NCBI GenBank assembly: GCA_041685355.1 | Contig: JAWLFY010000083.1 | Location: 1 to 21,078 of the forward strand | DNA length: 21,078 bases | Origin: JAWLFY01 sp041685355 | Lineage (GTDB): Bacteria; Planctomycetota; Planctomycetia; Pirellulales; Pirellulaceae | Reading direction: 5' to 3' | Part shown: positions 8,692-15,706 of the stretch, one piece after another | Numbering within the stretch: position 1 is the stretch's first letter | Layout: every line of letters begins with the position of its first letter | Notes under the pieces: generated by a model | Told to the model about the DNA's origin: nothing | What the model saw: the letters and a program-made list of their open reading frames with translations, nothing else | Databases searched by the model: none | Translations under genes and position numbers: made by a program

Positions 8692-8697
8692 ATTATA
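8692..8697 (-). promoter_or_regulatory. Possible -10 box (TATAAT) for lipoprotein-ccsBA
   Basis: The minus strand reads GGCTATAATCGG here, a perfect sigma-70 -10 hexamer between the HTH-protein stop (8756) and the lipoprotein ATG (8482). No good -35 lies 16-18 bases upstream. A start near 8685 would give a leader of about 200 nt. If real, the lipoprotein and ccsBA could be transcribed separately from the genes upstream. Confidence 0.35.
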
Positions 8698-8755
8698 GCC
8701 TCCCTCGCCAACGTTTCGCCCCGGGGGAGACAACCCGCCGCAGCCCCGACGCAGC

Positions 8756-10333
8756 CTATTTGCCCAAACCGATCAACTCGATCAACGCGTTGGTCAGCGA
8801 ACTCACCGGTGCGGCCGGCTCGGTGTAGGCCCACATGTTCCGCACCAAATCGGTCATCAACATCCCCGGCAACGCCATCACACACACCAACATCGCCAAG
8901 CCGATCACCTGCAACTTGGTGAACGGCACCTCGTACGCCGAATAACCCGCCGCGGCCCCGGTCCCGGCACCCACCGCCAAGCTGTCATCGTCGTCCAACC
9001 CGCCCGCGTCCTCCGCCGCGAACGCGTCATCCTCCTCCAAGCCACCCTCGCCAAACTCCACCGGCTCGGCGACCGCCTCAGAATCCTCGATCTCGATGAC
9101 CTGCGATCCGCTGTCGTCCCCGTCGACGCCGATCCCCGAAGGCGACAGGTTGAACTCTTCGTCCCCCTCGAACTCGACCCCCGAACCGCTCCCAACACCC
9201 GATCCGCTTTTCGGCCCCGAACCGCCCCCGCCGGTGCCGCTGCTGCCACTCCCCGCCTCGGCGCCCAAATCCAAGGCGGAAATGCTGCTCCCTGCCAAAT
9301 CGAGCGGCTCGCTCTCGAGCGACAAACCGCTGTCCGACGGACTCATCAAGTTGATCCCGCTGTCACCCGCGACGGAAATATCACTCCCCGCCCCGCCGAG
9401 AACCAAGTCGTCGTCGTCGTCCGAAATCACCAAATCGTCGTCGTCAAGCGACTCCTCCAATCCGGACCCGAGACCCGACCCCGCCCCAGCCTTCGAACCG
9501 CTCCCGGAACCGACATCGCTACCCGACTCGAGCAAATTCTCGTTGTCCCCCGAAATCAGCCCGCTCCCCTCCTGCTCGGAACTCAACAGGTCAAGCTCGC
9601 TCAACACGTCCCCGCCAGACCCCGTCGCCCCCGACCCGACACTGCTGTCACTCCGCGGCGTGTCAAGATCCGACATCAATTCCAAACTGCTCGCCTCGCC
9701 ACCGTCGAGCTTCAAATCGTCGTCGCTGTCGAGCGATAACTCGTCTCCGCCCGACTCCGGACGCTGCTCCGCCGATGGCCCCTTCGCGGGCGACGGCGCA
9801 GGATCACCCTGCAACCGATACTCCCCCGAATCCTCCGCACTCGGCTCGTCCCCGGACGACCCCTCCGCCCCGAGAACTTCATCGTCGCCCCCTTCGGAAT
9901 CGGACCCGGCAATCTCCTTCAATTCCTCGTCCGTGATCGGACCGGTGCTCCCCGACTGAGCCTCCCCCGCCAAGTCGAGCTGCGCCGAATCGTGCGTGAT
10001 CGCCGGCTCATCCAACTCCAAATCGACCGAGTCGATCTCGACCAAATCCTTCCCCGAACCGACTCCCGATCCCTCGCCAGAACCCTTCGGCTTGTCCCCA
10101 GGAACCAACTCGACGTCGCTCCCGTTGCCGCCCGATGCGACCAGGTTCACGTCGCTCCCGCCGCCCAAGTCGCCCAACTCGTCCGCCAAACGGTCGATCT
10201 CGTTGTCAGGAAACTTCCAACTCGCACCGTCACGAAATCCACGCACCTGTCCCTGGCTGCGAAGTTCAACGAGCCGATCCGTCGGAATCCCAAGCTTGGC
10301 GGCGGCTTCCTCTAAAGACAGGTAGTTAGCCAT
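8756..10333 (-). CDS. Excisionase-type HTH protein with long acidic linker and C-terminal transmembrane helix
   Basis: From the ATG at 10331-10333 the protein has 525 residues. Residues 1 to about 50 (MANYLSLEEAAAKLGIP...RGFRDGASWKFPDNEIDRL) form a MerR/excisionase-like winged helix-turn-helix. About 400 residues of low-complexity Ser, Gly, Asp and Glu follow with poly-Asp patches (DDDDLVISDDDDD), presumably disordered. A hydrophobic helix at about 474-494 (LQVIGLAMLVCVMALPGML) and a short tail of about 31 residues end the protein. The expected topology is a cytoplasmic DNA-binding head tethered to the membrane by an acidic tether. This is inferred from sequence only. A GTG at 10369 would add 12 residues but overlaps the preceding stop; the ATG follows GGAG by 12 nt and begins exactly at the HTH fold. 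The gene lies 32 nt after the secreted-protein gene, same strand. Target and function are unknown. Confidence 0.85.
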   Translation of the reverse strand: MANYLSLEEAAAKLGIPTDRLVELRSQGQVRGFRDGASWKFPDNEIDRLADELGDLGGGSDVNLVASGGNGSDVELVPGDKPKGSGEGSGVGSGKDLVEIDSVDLELDEPAITHDSAQLDLAGEAQSGSTGPITDEELKEIAGSDSEGGDDEVLGAEGSSGDEPSAEDSGEYRLQGDPAPSPAKGPSAEQRPESGGDELSLDSDDDLKLDGGEASSLELMSDLDTPRSDSSVGSGATGSGGDVLSELDLLSSEQEGSGLISGDNENLLESGSDVGSGSGSKAGAGSGLGSGLEESLDDDDLVISDDDDDLVLGGAGSDISVAGDSGINLMSPSDSGLSLESEPLDLAGSSISALDLGAEAGSGSSGTGGGGSGPKSGSGVGSGSGVEFEGDEEFNLSPSGIGVDGDDSGSQVIEIEDSEAVAEPVEFGEGGLEEDDAFAAEDAGGLDDDDSLAVGAGTGAAAGYSAYEVPFTKLQVIGLAMLVCVMALPGMLMTDLVRNMWAYTEPAAPVSSLTNALIELIGLGK

Positions 10334-10365
10334 TCGATTCGTCGGCTCCGATAAGTTGTTTCGTG

Positions 10366-11016
10366 TCACCGCGAGGGACCGGCCATCTGCCGAATCTCCT
10401 CAGGAAGAGGCGAGGTCGCGTTGAGTTGCAAGGAAAAGTCAGCGTCGATCGGACGACTGCTGACCAAGCGAATCGCCCCCGCCCGGTCAATATGATACAC
10501 GGCCATCCACGATTTTCCGGTATTCACCAGCGTAATTCTCTGACTTCCCGACGCGTCGACGTGGGAAAACCCGATCACCTCCCCCGCCGAAGCCACCCGG
10601 CTCACCTCCGCCCCCGCCACGTCACCCGACACCGCCCCCCCCACACCAAGACCCTGCCCCGCTTCCCCCGACGCCCCGCGGTCGCCCCGCGAACCCGAAC
10701 CGTTCGGCCCGCCGACACGGGCCCCCGCCCCGCCCCCGCCTGATCCCGCAACCGGCTCTTCCGCCCCCAAACTCGCGCCCTGACCGCCGGCCAAACCGTC
10801 GCCAAGACCCGAATCCACCGCCCCCGTCTCAGGAAACTGCCCAGACGGCTGGCCCGAGAACGGAGCCTCCTCCGCATGCGGCGATCCTCCCAGCCACGCC
10901 AACGAGACGCCAACCAGCGTGACCAAAACCGCTCGGCGGATCCGGCTACATGGGTGACCACTCAGGCCCCCCTTGAATTTCGGGCCGCTCGTGAATTCCC
11001 GTTGCGGATCATCCAT
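10366..11016 (-). CDS. Secreted Gly-rich protein with conserved-looking C-terminal domain, function unknown
   Basis: I do not recognise a named family. The 216-residue protein has a basic start (RIRRAVLVTLVGVSLAWLGG) forming a signal peptide, with probable cleavage near SPHA-EEA. A region of about 90 residues dominated by Gly, Ser and Ala follows. The C-terminal part of about 75 residues has normal composition and looks like a small beta-rich domain (GEVIGFSHVDASGSQRITLV, then NTGKSWMAVYHIDRAGAIRL, then SRPIDADFSLQLNATSPLPE). The start is well supported by AAGGAG at 11023-11028, seven bases upstream of the ATG. Its TGA at 10366-10368 lies 32 nt before the HTH-membrane protein, so the two are probably co-transcribed. 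Confidence 0.75.
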   Translation of the reverse strand: MDDPQREFTSGPKFKGGLSGHPCSRIRRAVLVTLVGVSLAWLGGSPHAEEAPFSGQPSGQFPETGAVDSGLGDGLAGGQGASLGAEEPVAGSGGGGAGARVGGPNGSGSRGDRGASGEAGQGLGVGGAVSGDVAGAEVSRVASAGEVIGFSHVDASGSQRITLVNTGKSWMAVYHIDRAGAIRLVSSRPIDADFSLQLNATSPLPEEIRQMAGPSR

Positions 11017-11054
11017 CGAAAACTCCTTGGCTCAGGCAAAACTCTCCAAGCTGT

Positions 11055-11084
11055 CGTATAAGTCGCCCCCCCAGCCGACCGCAA
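11055..11084 (-). promoter_or_regulatory. Candidate sigma-70 promoter for the secreted Gly-rich gene
   Basis: On the minus strand TTGCGG (11079-11084) is followed after 18 bases by TATACG (11055-11060), placing a start near 11048, about 30 nt before the ATG at 11016 and upstream of its AAGGAG site. Spacing and position fit well; the hexamers match only partly. Confidence 0.4.
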
Positions 11085-11159
11085 CCCAATCTTCCACGGA
11101 CTGCGGGTCGACAAGGAGGCTCGAAGACCGAATCCGAGGGTGGCGCTGCGATTACCCCC

Positions 11160-11340
11160 GGCTACCGTCTGTGACCGCTCCGCGGTCGCTCGCTCGGCGG
11201 AACGGTTGGTCACCCGGTGGACGAACGGATCGCCACGACGCGTACTCCCACGCCAAATTGGTAAGGGATCAGAGACGGTAGCCGTGGGCCGCAGACCCAC
11301 GGTACGCAGAGAGCACAATCACGCCGACCGCGGAGCGGTC
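11160..11340. repeat. Nested inverted repeats and hairpins
   Basis: ggctaccgtct (11160-11170) is the reverse complement of agacggtagcc (11273-11283). gaccgctccgcggtc (11173-11187) is the reverse complement of gaccgcggagcggtc (11326-11340), and each of these is itself a hairpin with a 6-bp stem and 3-nt loop. Between them ccgtggg/cccacgg (11282-11302) forms a 7-bp stem. The set looks like a dispersed intergenic element rather than a simple terminator. Confidence 0.75.
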
Positions 11341-11399
11341 GCAGAGGGCTCGTACTCGAAACCGCGAGCCGCCGCCGAATCGCCCAACCCCTACCCCAT

Positions 11400-11453
11400 T
11401 CGAGTACGAGTACGAGTACCGCTACGCTGAGTACGAGCACGATTCAGAGCACG
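11400..11453 (+). repeat. GAGTAC dispersed repeat, copy A
   Basis: Three GAGTAC hexamers in a row, the spacer CGCTACGCT, then GAGTACGAGCACGA. Over 54 bases it matches copy B at 13169-13222 on the opposite strand at about 48 positions; the first 43 bases match at 40. It lies just beyond the 3' end of the aldehyde dehydrogenase gene. Confidence 0.88.
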
Positions 11454-11484
11454 GTCGCCAGAGCATCCCCCGCTCGCAACAACG

Positions 11485-11519
11485 AACAACGAACAAAGAA
11501 CAAAGAACGACGAACAAAA
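11485..11519 (+). repeat. Degenerate heptamer array (GAACAAM)
   Basis: Five consecutive 7-base units: gaacaac, gaacaaa, gaacaaa, gaacgac, gaacaaa. The array abuts the aldehyde dehydrogenase stop codon. Read from that gene the transcript would be U-rich (UUUGUUC repeats), which might help 3'-end formation, but no stable hairpin precedes it. Confidence 0.85.
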
Positions 11520-11521
11520 AA

Positions 11522-12994
11522 CTACAACTGAATCGTCACGGTCTTGCTCTCGGTATACGCCCGCAACCCTTCCTCCCCAAGCTCCCGGCCGTGGCCGCTC
11601 ATCTTGAACCCGCCAAACGGGGCGGCGGCGTCGAGCACGTCGTAGCAGTTGACCCACACCGTCCCGGCACGGACACGCGCGGCGAACTCGTGAGCCAACG
11701 ATAAGTCACGCGTCCAGATCGCCGCGGCCAACCCGTAAAACGTGTTGTTCGCCCGGCGGATCATGTCCTCCTTGTCGTCGAACGTCAAAACGCTCAGCAC
11801 CGGACCGAAAATCTCGTCGGTCGCGATCGACATCTTGTCCTCCACCCCGTCGAAAATCGTCGGCTCGACGAAGTACCCGCGGTCGCCGTGACGATGCCCC
11901 CCGGCAACACACTTCGCCCCCTCGTCACGCCCTTTCTCGATGTACGACATGATCTTGTCGAACTGAGCCTGGTCGATCTGAGGCCCCTGCTCCGTGTCGT
12001 CAGCAAACGGGTCGCCCACCTTCCGCTTCGATGTCAACGCCTGCAACTTCTCCAAAAACTCGTCGTGCACCCGCCGTTCCACGAACACGCGGCTGCCGGC
12101 ACAACAACATTGACCCTGGTTCAGATACAACCCGACGTATGCCCCCAGCGCCGCGGCGTCGAGATCCGAGTCGGCGAAGATCACGTTCGGGCTCTTCCCG
12201 CCCAGCTCGAACGTCAACCGCTTCAGCGTGTCCGCCGATTCACGGGTGATCGTTTGCGCCGTCCGGTGCTCGCCGGTAAACGCGATCTTGTCGACTAGCG
12301 GGTGCTTCACCAGCGCCCCGCCCGCGGTCGGTCCGTACCCCGGAACGACGTTGATCACGCCGTCCGGAAACCCGACCTCTTTCGCGATCGCCGCCATCGC
12401 CAAACAGGTCAACGGCGTCTGCTCCGCCGGCTTCATCACGATCGTGCAACCGGCCGCCAACGCCGGCGCCCATTTCCACGACGCCATCAGCATCGGGAAG
12501 TTCCACGGGATGATCTGCCCCGCCACCCCGACCGGCTCGCGACGGGTATAGCAAAACCGATTCCCACGGATCGGGATCGTGCTGCCGTGGATCTTGTCGG
12601 CGTACCCGGCGTAATAGCGAAGACAATCGATCACCAACGGGATGTCGATGTTGCGGCTGTCCGAGATCGGCTTGCCGTTGTCGAGCGTCTCCAAAGCCGC
12701 GAGCTCGTCGATCCGCTCCTCGATCCGATCCGCCAACAGGTACAACAACCGGCCACGGTCCCGGGCGTCCATCTTCGCCCACTCCCCCCCCTCGAACGCA
12801 CGCCGAGCCGCCTTCGCCGCCCGGTCAATATCCGCCGCGTCCCCCTCGGCGACTTGAGCAATCTCTTCCTCCGTCGCCGGGTTCAACGTGGCAAACGTCT
12901 TCCCGCTCGCCGAAGGCACCCACTGCCCGTCGATGAAACAATCCGTGTGACGGATCTGAACGTCGGGCGCACTGCGAGATAACGTCGTGGACAT
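11522..12994 (-). CDS. NAD(P)-dependent aldehyde dehydrogenase, ALDH1/2-like
   Basis: It oxidises an aldehyde to a carboxylic acid in the cytoplasm; the substrate cannot be told from sequence. The 490-residue length is normal for the superfamily. Recognisable parts are IIPWNFP (Asn165), MKPAEQTP (Lys188), FELGGKSPN (general base Glu263), NQGQCCCAGSR (catalytic Cys297, the middle Cys as in ALDH2) and EIFGPV (Glu394). The CCCAGSR context places it near animal ALDH1/ALDH2 rather than semialdehyde or betaine-aldehyde enzymes. It is unusual in reading FTGEHRTAQ (239-247) where the family normally has FTGS-x-E-V/I-G, in the loop that contacts the cofactor. The ATG at 12992-12994 is preceded by GAGGAA at 12998-13003. 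The gene is monocistronic and lies between two inverted GAGTAC repeats. Confidence 0.94.
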   Translation of the reverse strand: MSTTLSRSAPDVQIRHTDCFIDGQWVPSASGKTFATLNPATEEEIAQVAEGDAADIDRAAKAARRAFEGGEWAKMDARDRGRLLYLLADRIEERIDELAALETLDNGKPISDSRNIDIPLVIDCLRYYAGYADKIHGSTIPIRGNRFCYTRREPVGVAGQIIPWNFPMLMASWKWAPALAAGCTIVMKPAEQTPLTCLAMAAIAKEVGFPDGVINVVPGYGPTAGGALVKHPLVDKIAFTGEHRTAQTITRESADTLKRLTFELGGKSPNVIFADSDLDAAALGAYVGLYLNQGQCCCAGSRVFVERRVHDEFLEKLQALTSKRKVGDPFADDTEQGPQIDQAQFDKIMSYIEKGRDEGAKCVAGGHRHGDRGYFVEPTIFDGVEDKMSIATDEIFGPVLSVLTFDDKEDMIRRANNTFYGLAAAIWTRDLSLAHEFAARVRAGTVWVNCYDVLDAAAPFGGFKMSGHGRELGEEGLRAYTESKTVTIQL

Positions 12995-13168
12995 GGCTTC
13001 CTCGGGAATACTGAGTCAGGGGAACGGGGGAATCGTCTCGTTTCCGAACGGGCCAAAACGCTCCCCAAAACCGGGAACGCCGCCGGCTCCGTCGATTGTA
13101 TCGATTCTCACCCGATCCCGTGCCGCCCCGGCGATCCCCCGTCGACGATCGCTCGCCTTCACATTACT

Positions 13169-13222
13169 CGTGCTTTTACTCGTGCTCGTACTCAGCAACG
13201 CGGTACTCGTACTCGTACTCGA
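13169..13222 (-). repeat. GAGTAC dispersed repeat, copy B (inverted)
   Basis: Read on the minus strand it begins with the same three GAGTAC hexamers as copy A, has spacer CGCGTTGCT in place of CGCTACGCT, and continues GAGTACGAGCACGA and on to AGCACG. It lies upstream of the aldehyde dehydrogenase start, so copies A and B form an inverted pair about 1.7 kb apart around that gene. Confidence 0.88.
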
Positions 13223-13298
13223 CCCCAACAGCCTGTTCCGCTCCCGATTCGGCTCGGACGTGATCGAAACCGTCGAGGTGGAGCAAAAGTGCCCCGAT

Positions 13299-13334
13299 TC
13301 GAGTACGAGTACCGGGCTGCGCCCTGAGTACGAG
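13299..13334 (+). repeat. GAGTAC dispersed repeat, copy C (divergent)
   Basis: Two GAGTAC hexamers, then the small hairpin GGGCTGCGCCC, then TGAGTACGAG; a loose GCACGAG follows at 13345-13351. It has the same orientation and architecture as copy A but one hexamer fewer and a different centre. Confidence 0.75.
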
Positions 13335-13391
13335 GATGGGGGCAAGCACGAGAATGGGACAAGGAAGATCTCGACGCAGGACCGCTAGCGT

Positions 13392-13895
13392 TCAATAGAA
13401 TTGCCCCTCCCCGGTCGACTCGAACGCGGACTCGTAATGCTCGATCCGCTCCGGCTCGGCCGTCTCGTCCGGCCACCACACCGCGATCACGTCGAAACGG
13501 CACGGCCACCCGAGCAGCCGCTTCCGCTTCAAGTACCGAAGCGCGGCCTGCGTGACCCGCCGCTGCTTCGCGTCGTCAACCCGCTCGGCAGGATGCCCCG
13601 GCTTGTGGGTCGAATGCGTCTTCACCTCGACGAACACGACCTTGCGAACACGACGGTCGATCGCGATCAGATCGATTTCGCCCGCCCGGTCTGATTCCCC
13701 CTCGGCGACAACCGTGAACCCTTTGCGACGGAGCAACCGAGCCGCCGCCTGCTCGCCTCGCTTGCCGATCGGCGCCTCGGGGTCGATCGCGCCGTAACGC
13801 CAATCGACGAACCCCTCGCGGAGCCGCCACACGAACCGACCGAGCCGCTCGGCGACGCGGCGGAACCACGACGCCAAACGTCGAAACCCCGCCAT
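13392..13895 (-). CDS. yraN: YraN/UPF0102 family nuclease-fold protein
   Basis: This is a small PD-(D/E)xK-fold protein of the UPF0102 family; members are commonly encoded near translation and cell-division genes but their reaction is not settled. The 167-residue protein shows the family core: GKRGEQAAARLL (44-55, Glu48), GEIDLIA (72-78, Asp75), FVEVKT (88-93, Glu90 and Lys92) and a later DDAKQRRVTQAALRYL helix, ending with FDVIAV. A basic amphipathic N-terminal extension of about 40 residues (FRRLASWFRRVAERLGRFVWRLREG) precedes the core and is longer than in typical 115-130-residue members; it could touch membrane or nucleic acid. The ATG lies 16 nt after rplS, so it is the last gene of that cluster. 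Confidence 0.9.
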   Translation of the reverse strand: MAGFRRLASWFRRVAERLGRFVWRLREGFVDWRYGAIDPEAPIGKRGEQAAARLLRRKGFTVVAEGESDRAGEIDLIAIDRRVRKVVFVEVKTHSTHKPGHPAERVDDAKQRRVTQAALRYLKRKRLLGWPCRFDVIAVWWPDETAEPERIEHYESAFESTGEGQFY

Positions 13896-13911
13896 CTTCG
13901 CACCATCCGCT

Positions 13912-14265
13912 CTAGGTGCGGCGACGTTCCTTCAACCGCACCGCCTTGCCGACGCGATCGCGAAGGAAGTACAGCTTGGCCCGACGGACGACCCCGCTTC
14001 GCTTCACCTCGACCTTCTCAATCCGGGGACTGTGCAACGGGAACTTCCGCTCCACCCCTTCGCCAGAAACGATCCGTCGGACGGTGAACATCTCTTTCGA
14101 TCCCGACCCGCTGAGGGCGATCACAACCCCGCTGAAGACCTGAATCCGTTCCTTGTTCCCTTCCAAAATCCGCAAGTGAACATCGACGGTGTCCCCGATC
14201 TCGAACTTCGGGGCGTCTTCCTTCATGGCCGACTTCTCGACCAGATCCATGATGGCTTGGGTCAT
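13912..14265 (-). CDS. rplS: 50S ribosomal protein L19
   Basis: This structural protein of the large ribosomal subunit sits at the 30S-50S interface. It is 117 residues, normal length. Characteristic sequences are FEIGDTVDVHLRI, the loop GNKERIQVFSGVVIA, FTVRRIVSGEGVERKFPLHSPRIEKVEV and RAKLYFLRDRVGKAVRLKER. The ATG overlaps the trmD stop in ATGA (14262-14265), so translation is coupled, and a GAGGAA in the trmD end serves as ribosome site. Confidence 0.97.
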   Translation of the reverse strand: MTQAIMDLVEKSAMKEDAPKFEIGDTVDVHLRILEGNKERIQVFSGVVIALSGSGSKEMFTVRRIVSGEGVERKFPLHSPRIEKVEVKRSGVVRRAKLYFLRDRVGKAVRLKERRRT

Positions 14266-14990
14266 TCGGTTTCCTCGTTAGGTTGGAGTGGTTGGTCAGG
14301 AATCTCGCCGAGCAAGTCCCGGCGGTGTTGTTCGGTCTTCCGGCGGCTCTGCTCGGCACGCCACCGGGCAATCGCCTGGTGGTCGCCGCTGGTCAAAACC
14401 TCCGGCACCGAGTGCCCCCGATATTCCCGGGGACGGGTGTATTGCGGAAACTCCAACATCCGGTTCCCACGGCTGAAGGAGTCATCCAAATTGCTCTGTT
14501 CGTCGCCCAGCACGCCCGGGATCAACCGGACGACCGCGTCGACGATCACCATCGCCGCGACCTCGCCCCCGTTCAAGACGAAATCGCCGATGCTGATCTC
14601 TTCCGGTTCCAAGATGTCGAGCACACGCTGGTCAAACCCCTCGTAACGTCCACACAACATCAACAACCGTTCCGAAGTCGCCAAATCCTCGGCGACCCGT
14701 TGATCAAGCCGCCTCCCTTGCGGGGTCAGCAAGATCCGCCGTGCCGGCCGCGGGTCGGACGGTTCGATCGCTTCGACACACCGAATCGTCGGCTCGACCT
14801 GGATCAACATCCCCGGCCCGCCCCCGAACGGACGGTCGTCGACCTTCCGGTGCGGTACGTCCTCGGCCCAATCCCTCAGGTTGTGCCGGCAAATCTCGAC
14901 CAACCCCCTGCGGATCGCCTTGTCGAGCAGACTCTGCGTCAGGTAGCCGTCAAAAATCGCCGGGAACAGCGTGACGATATCGAAACGCAT
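14262..14990 (-). CDS. trmD: tRNA (guanine-N1)-methyltransferase TrmD
   Basis: It methylates G37 of tRNAs with S-adenosylmethionine, preventing +1 frameshifting. The 242 residues contain the SPOUT trefoil-knot signatures: DDRPFGGGPGM (51-61), LCGRYEGFDQR (112-122), ISIGDFVLNGGE (132-143) and the catalytic-region DDSFS (Asp170, equivalent to E. coli Asp169) followed by YTRP and LTSGDH. The start gives the standard MRFDIVTLFP N-terminus, with GGAAGG and GGCAGG upstream. It follows rpsP after 51 nt and overlaps rplS by 4 nt. rimM, usually between rpsP and trmD, is not present here. Confidence 0.97.
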   Translation of the reverse strand: MRFDIVTLFPAIFDGYLTQSLLDKAIRRGLVEICRHNLRDWAEDVPHRKVDDRPFGGGPGMLIQVEPTIRCVEAIEPSDPRPARRILLTPQGRRLDQRVAEDLATSERLLMLCGRYEGFDQRVLDILEPEEISIGDFVLNGGEVAAMVIVDAVVRLIPGVLGDEQSNLDDSFSRGNRMLEFPQYTRPREYRGHSVPEVLTSGDHQAIARWRAEQSRRKTEQHRRDLLGEIPDQPLQPNEETE

Positions 14991-15041
14991 CGGGCCTGCC
15001 TTCCGTCCGCGGGAAACCGGTCGATCCCTGTCACGATCGGC

Positions 15042-15518
15042 TCACTCCCCCGCCTTCGCCTCTTCCGTCGCGGCCGACTCGCCCGAACCCTCCGACGACG
15101 CTTCCGGCGAACCCGCCGTGTCACCGACCGGCTCCGCTACCGCCGCCTCAGCCGGCTTCTCTTCCGATGCCTTCTCGGCCGCCGGCTTCTCAGCCGCCGC
15201 CGGGGCGGAGACGTAATCCTTCCGCTTGCCCAAACGCTCCATCGCCGCCTGCTGGGCGTCCAAGTGGGTTCCGTTGGTCCCGTACTTCTTGATCAGCACC
15301 TTCACCTTGTCGCTCGGCTGCGCTCCGACGCCAAGCCAATAATCGACGCGGTCCGCCTTCAGCACCACGCGGGCGTCCGTCTCCGGACACATCGGGTCGT
15401 AATGGCCGAGCTCTTCGATCACCCGCCCGTCCCGCGGGCTTCGCTGGTCCATCACACACACGCGGAAAAACGGACGGTGCCTCCGCCCCAACTTCTTCAT
15501 CCGAATCCGTACTGCCAT
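15042..15518 (-). CDS. rpsP: 30S ribosomal protein S16 with acidic Ala/Glu-rich tail
   Basis: This small-subunit assembly protein has its core in residues 1 to about 85: MAVRIRMKKLGRRHRPFFRV, the Asp/Gly loops SPRDGRVIEELGHYDP, and DRVDYWLGVGAQPSDKV. Residues after about 104 form a low-complexity Ala/Glu/Pro/Ser tail of more than 50 residues (AAAEKPAAEKASEEKP...), making the protein 158 residues against about 80-90 in E. coli. Such tails occur in several high-GC bacteria and are probably disordered. The open frame continues upstream to 15671, but the ATG at 15516-15518 gives the exact family N-terminus and has an AGGAGA ribosome site about nine bases before it. Confidence 0.96.
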   Translation of the reverse strand: MAVRIRMKKLGRRHRPFFRVCVMDQRSPRDGRVIEELGHYDPMCPETDARVVLKADRVDYWLGVGAQPSDKVKVLIKKYGTNGTHLDAQQAAMERLGKRKDYVSAPAAAEKPAAEKASEEKPAEAAVAEPVGDTAGSPEASSEGSGESAATEEAKAGE

Positions 15519-15533
15519 CGTCGCACTTCTCCT

Positions 15534-15552
15534 CGATTCGTTTCGCGAATCG
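15534..15552 (-). promoter_or_regulatory. Perfect hairpin just upstream of rpsP ribosome site
   Basis: cgattcg (15534-15540), loop tttcg, cgaatcg (15546-15552): a 7-bp perfect stem directly 5' of the rpsP AGGAGA site on the transcript. It lies in the 188-nt ffh-rpsP gap and could modulate rpsP translation; this is inferred from position only. Confidence 0.4.
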
Positions 15553-15706
15553 TTTCGTGAAAGGTTGCCGTCAAGACTGCCTGGGGCCGGCCTGCGCCTC
15601 CTCGCGGGACTTCGCCCTCGCGAGACTTCGGGCCGACGCCGGGTCGGTGCCAGAAACGCCTGGCATCCCACAACCGCCTGCTATCGTGGTTCGTCAGTCG
15701 GCGTCG

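Larger units (their letters stand above)
11017..11521. other. Repeat-rich intergenic region, no gene
   Basis: These 505 bases between the aldehyde dehydrogenase stop and the start of the secreted-protein gene contain the candidate promoter near 11055-11084, paired hairpin repeats at 11160-11340, a GAGTAC array at 11400-11453 and a heptamer array at 11485-11519. I saw no plausible protein or RNA gene. Confidence 0.7.
12995..13391. other. Repeat-containing intergenic region, no gene
   Basis: These 397 bases upstream of the aldehyde dehydrogenase and downstream of yraN hold GAGTAC copies B and C. A TACAAT-like -10 hexamer on the minus strand (13095-13100) could serve the dehydrogenase, but no matching -35 was seen. 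The palindrome CGCTAGCG lies at 13383-13390 just after the yraN stop. I saw no gene. Confidence 0.6.

Noticed and set aside
11400..13334. GAGTAC arrays as CRISPR or as insertion-sequence ends
   Set aside because: Repeats are hexamers without spacers, and there is no transposase or clear target-site duplication; kept only as a dispersed repeat.
15519..15671. N-terminal extension of S16
   Set aside because: The extra 51 residues are Arg/Pro-rich and precede a start with a clear AGGAGA site and the exact family N-terminus.
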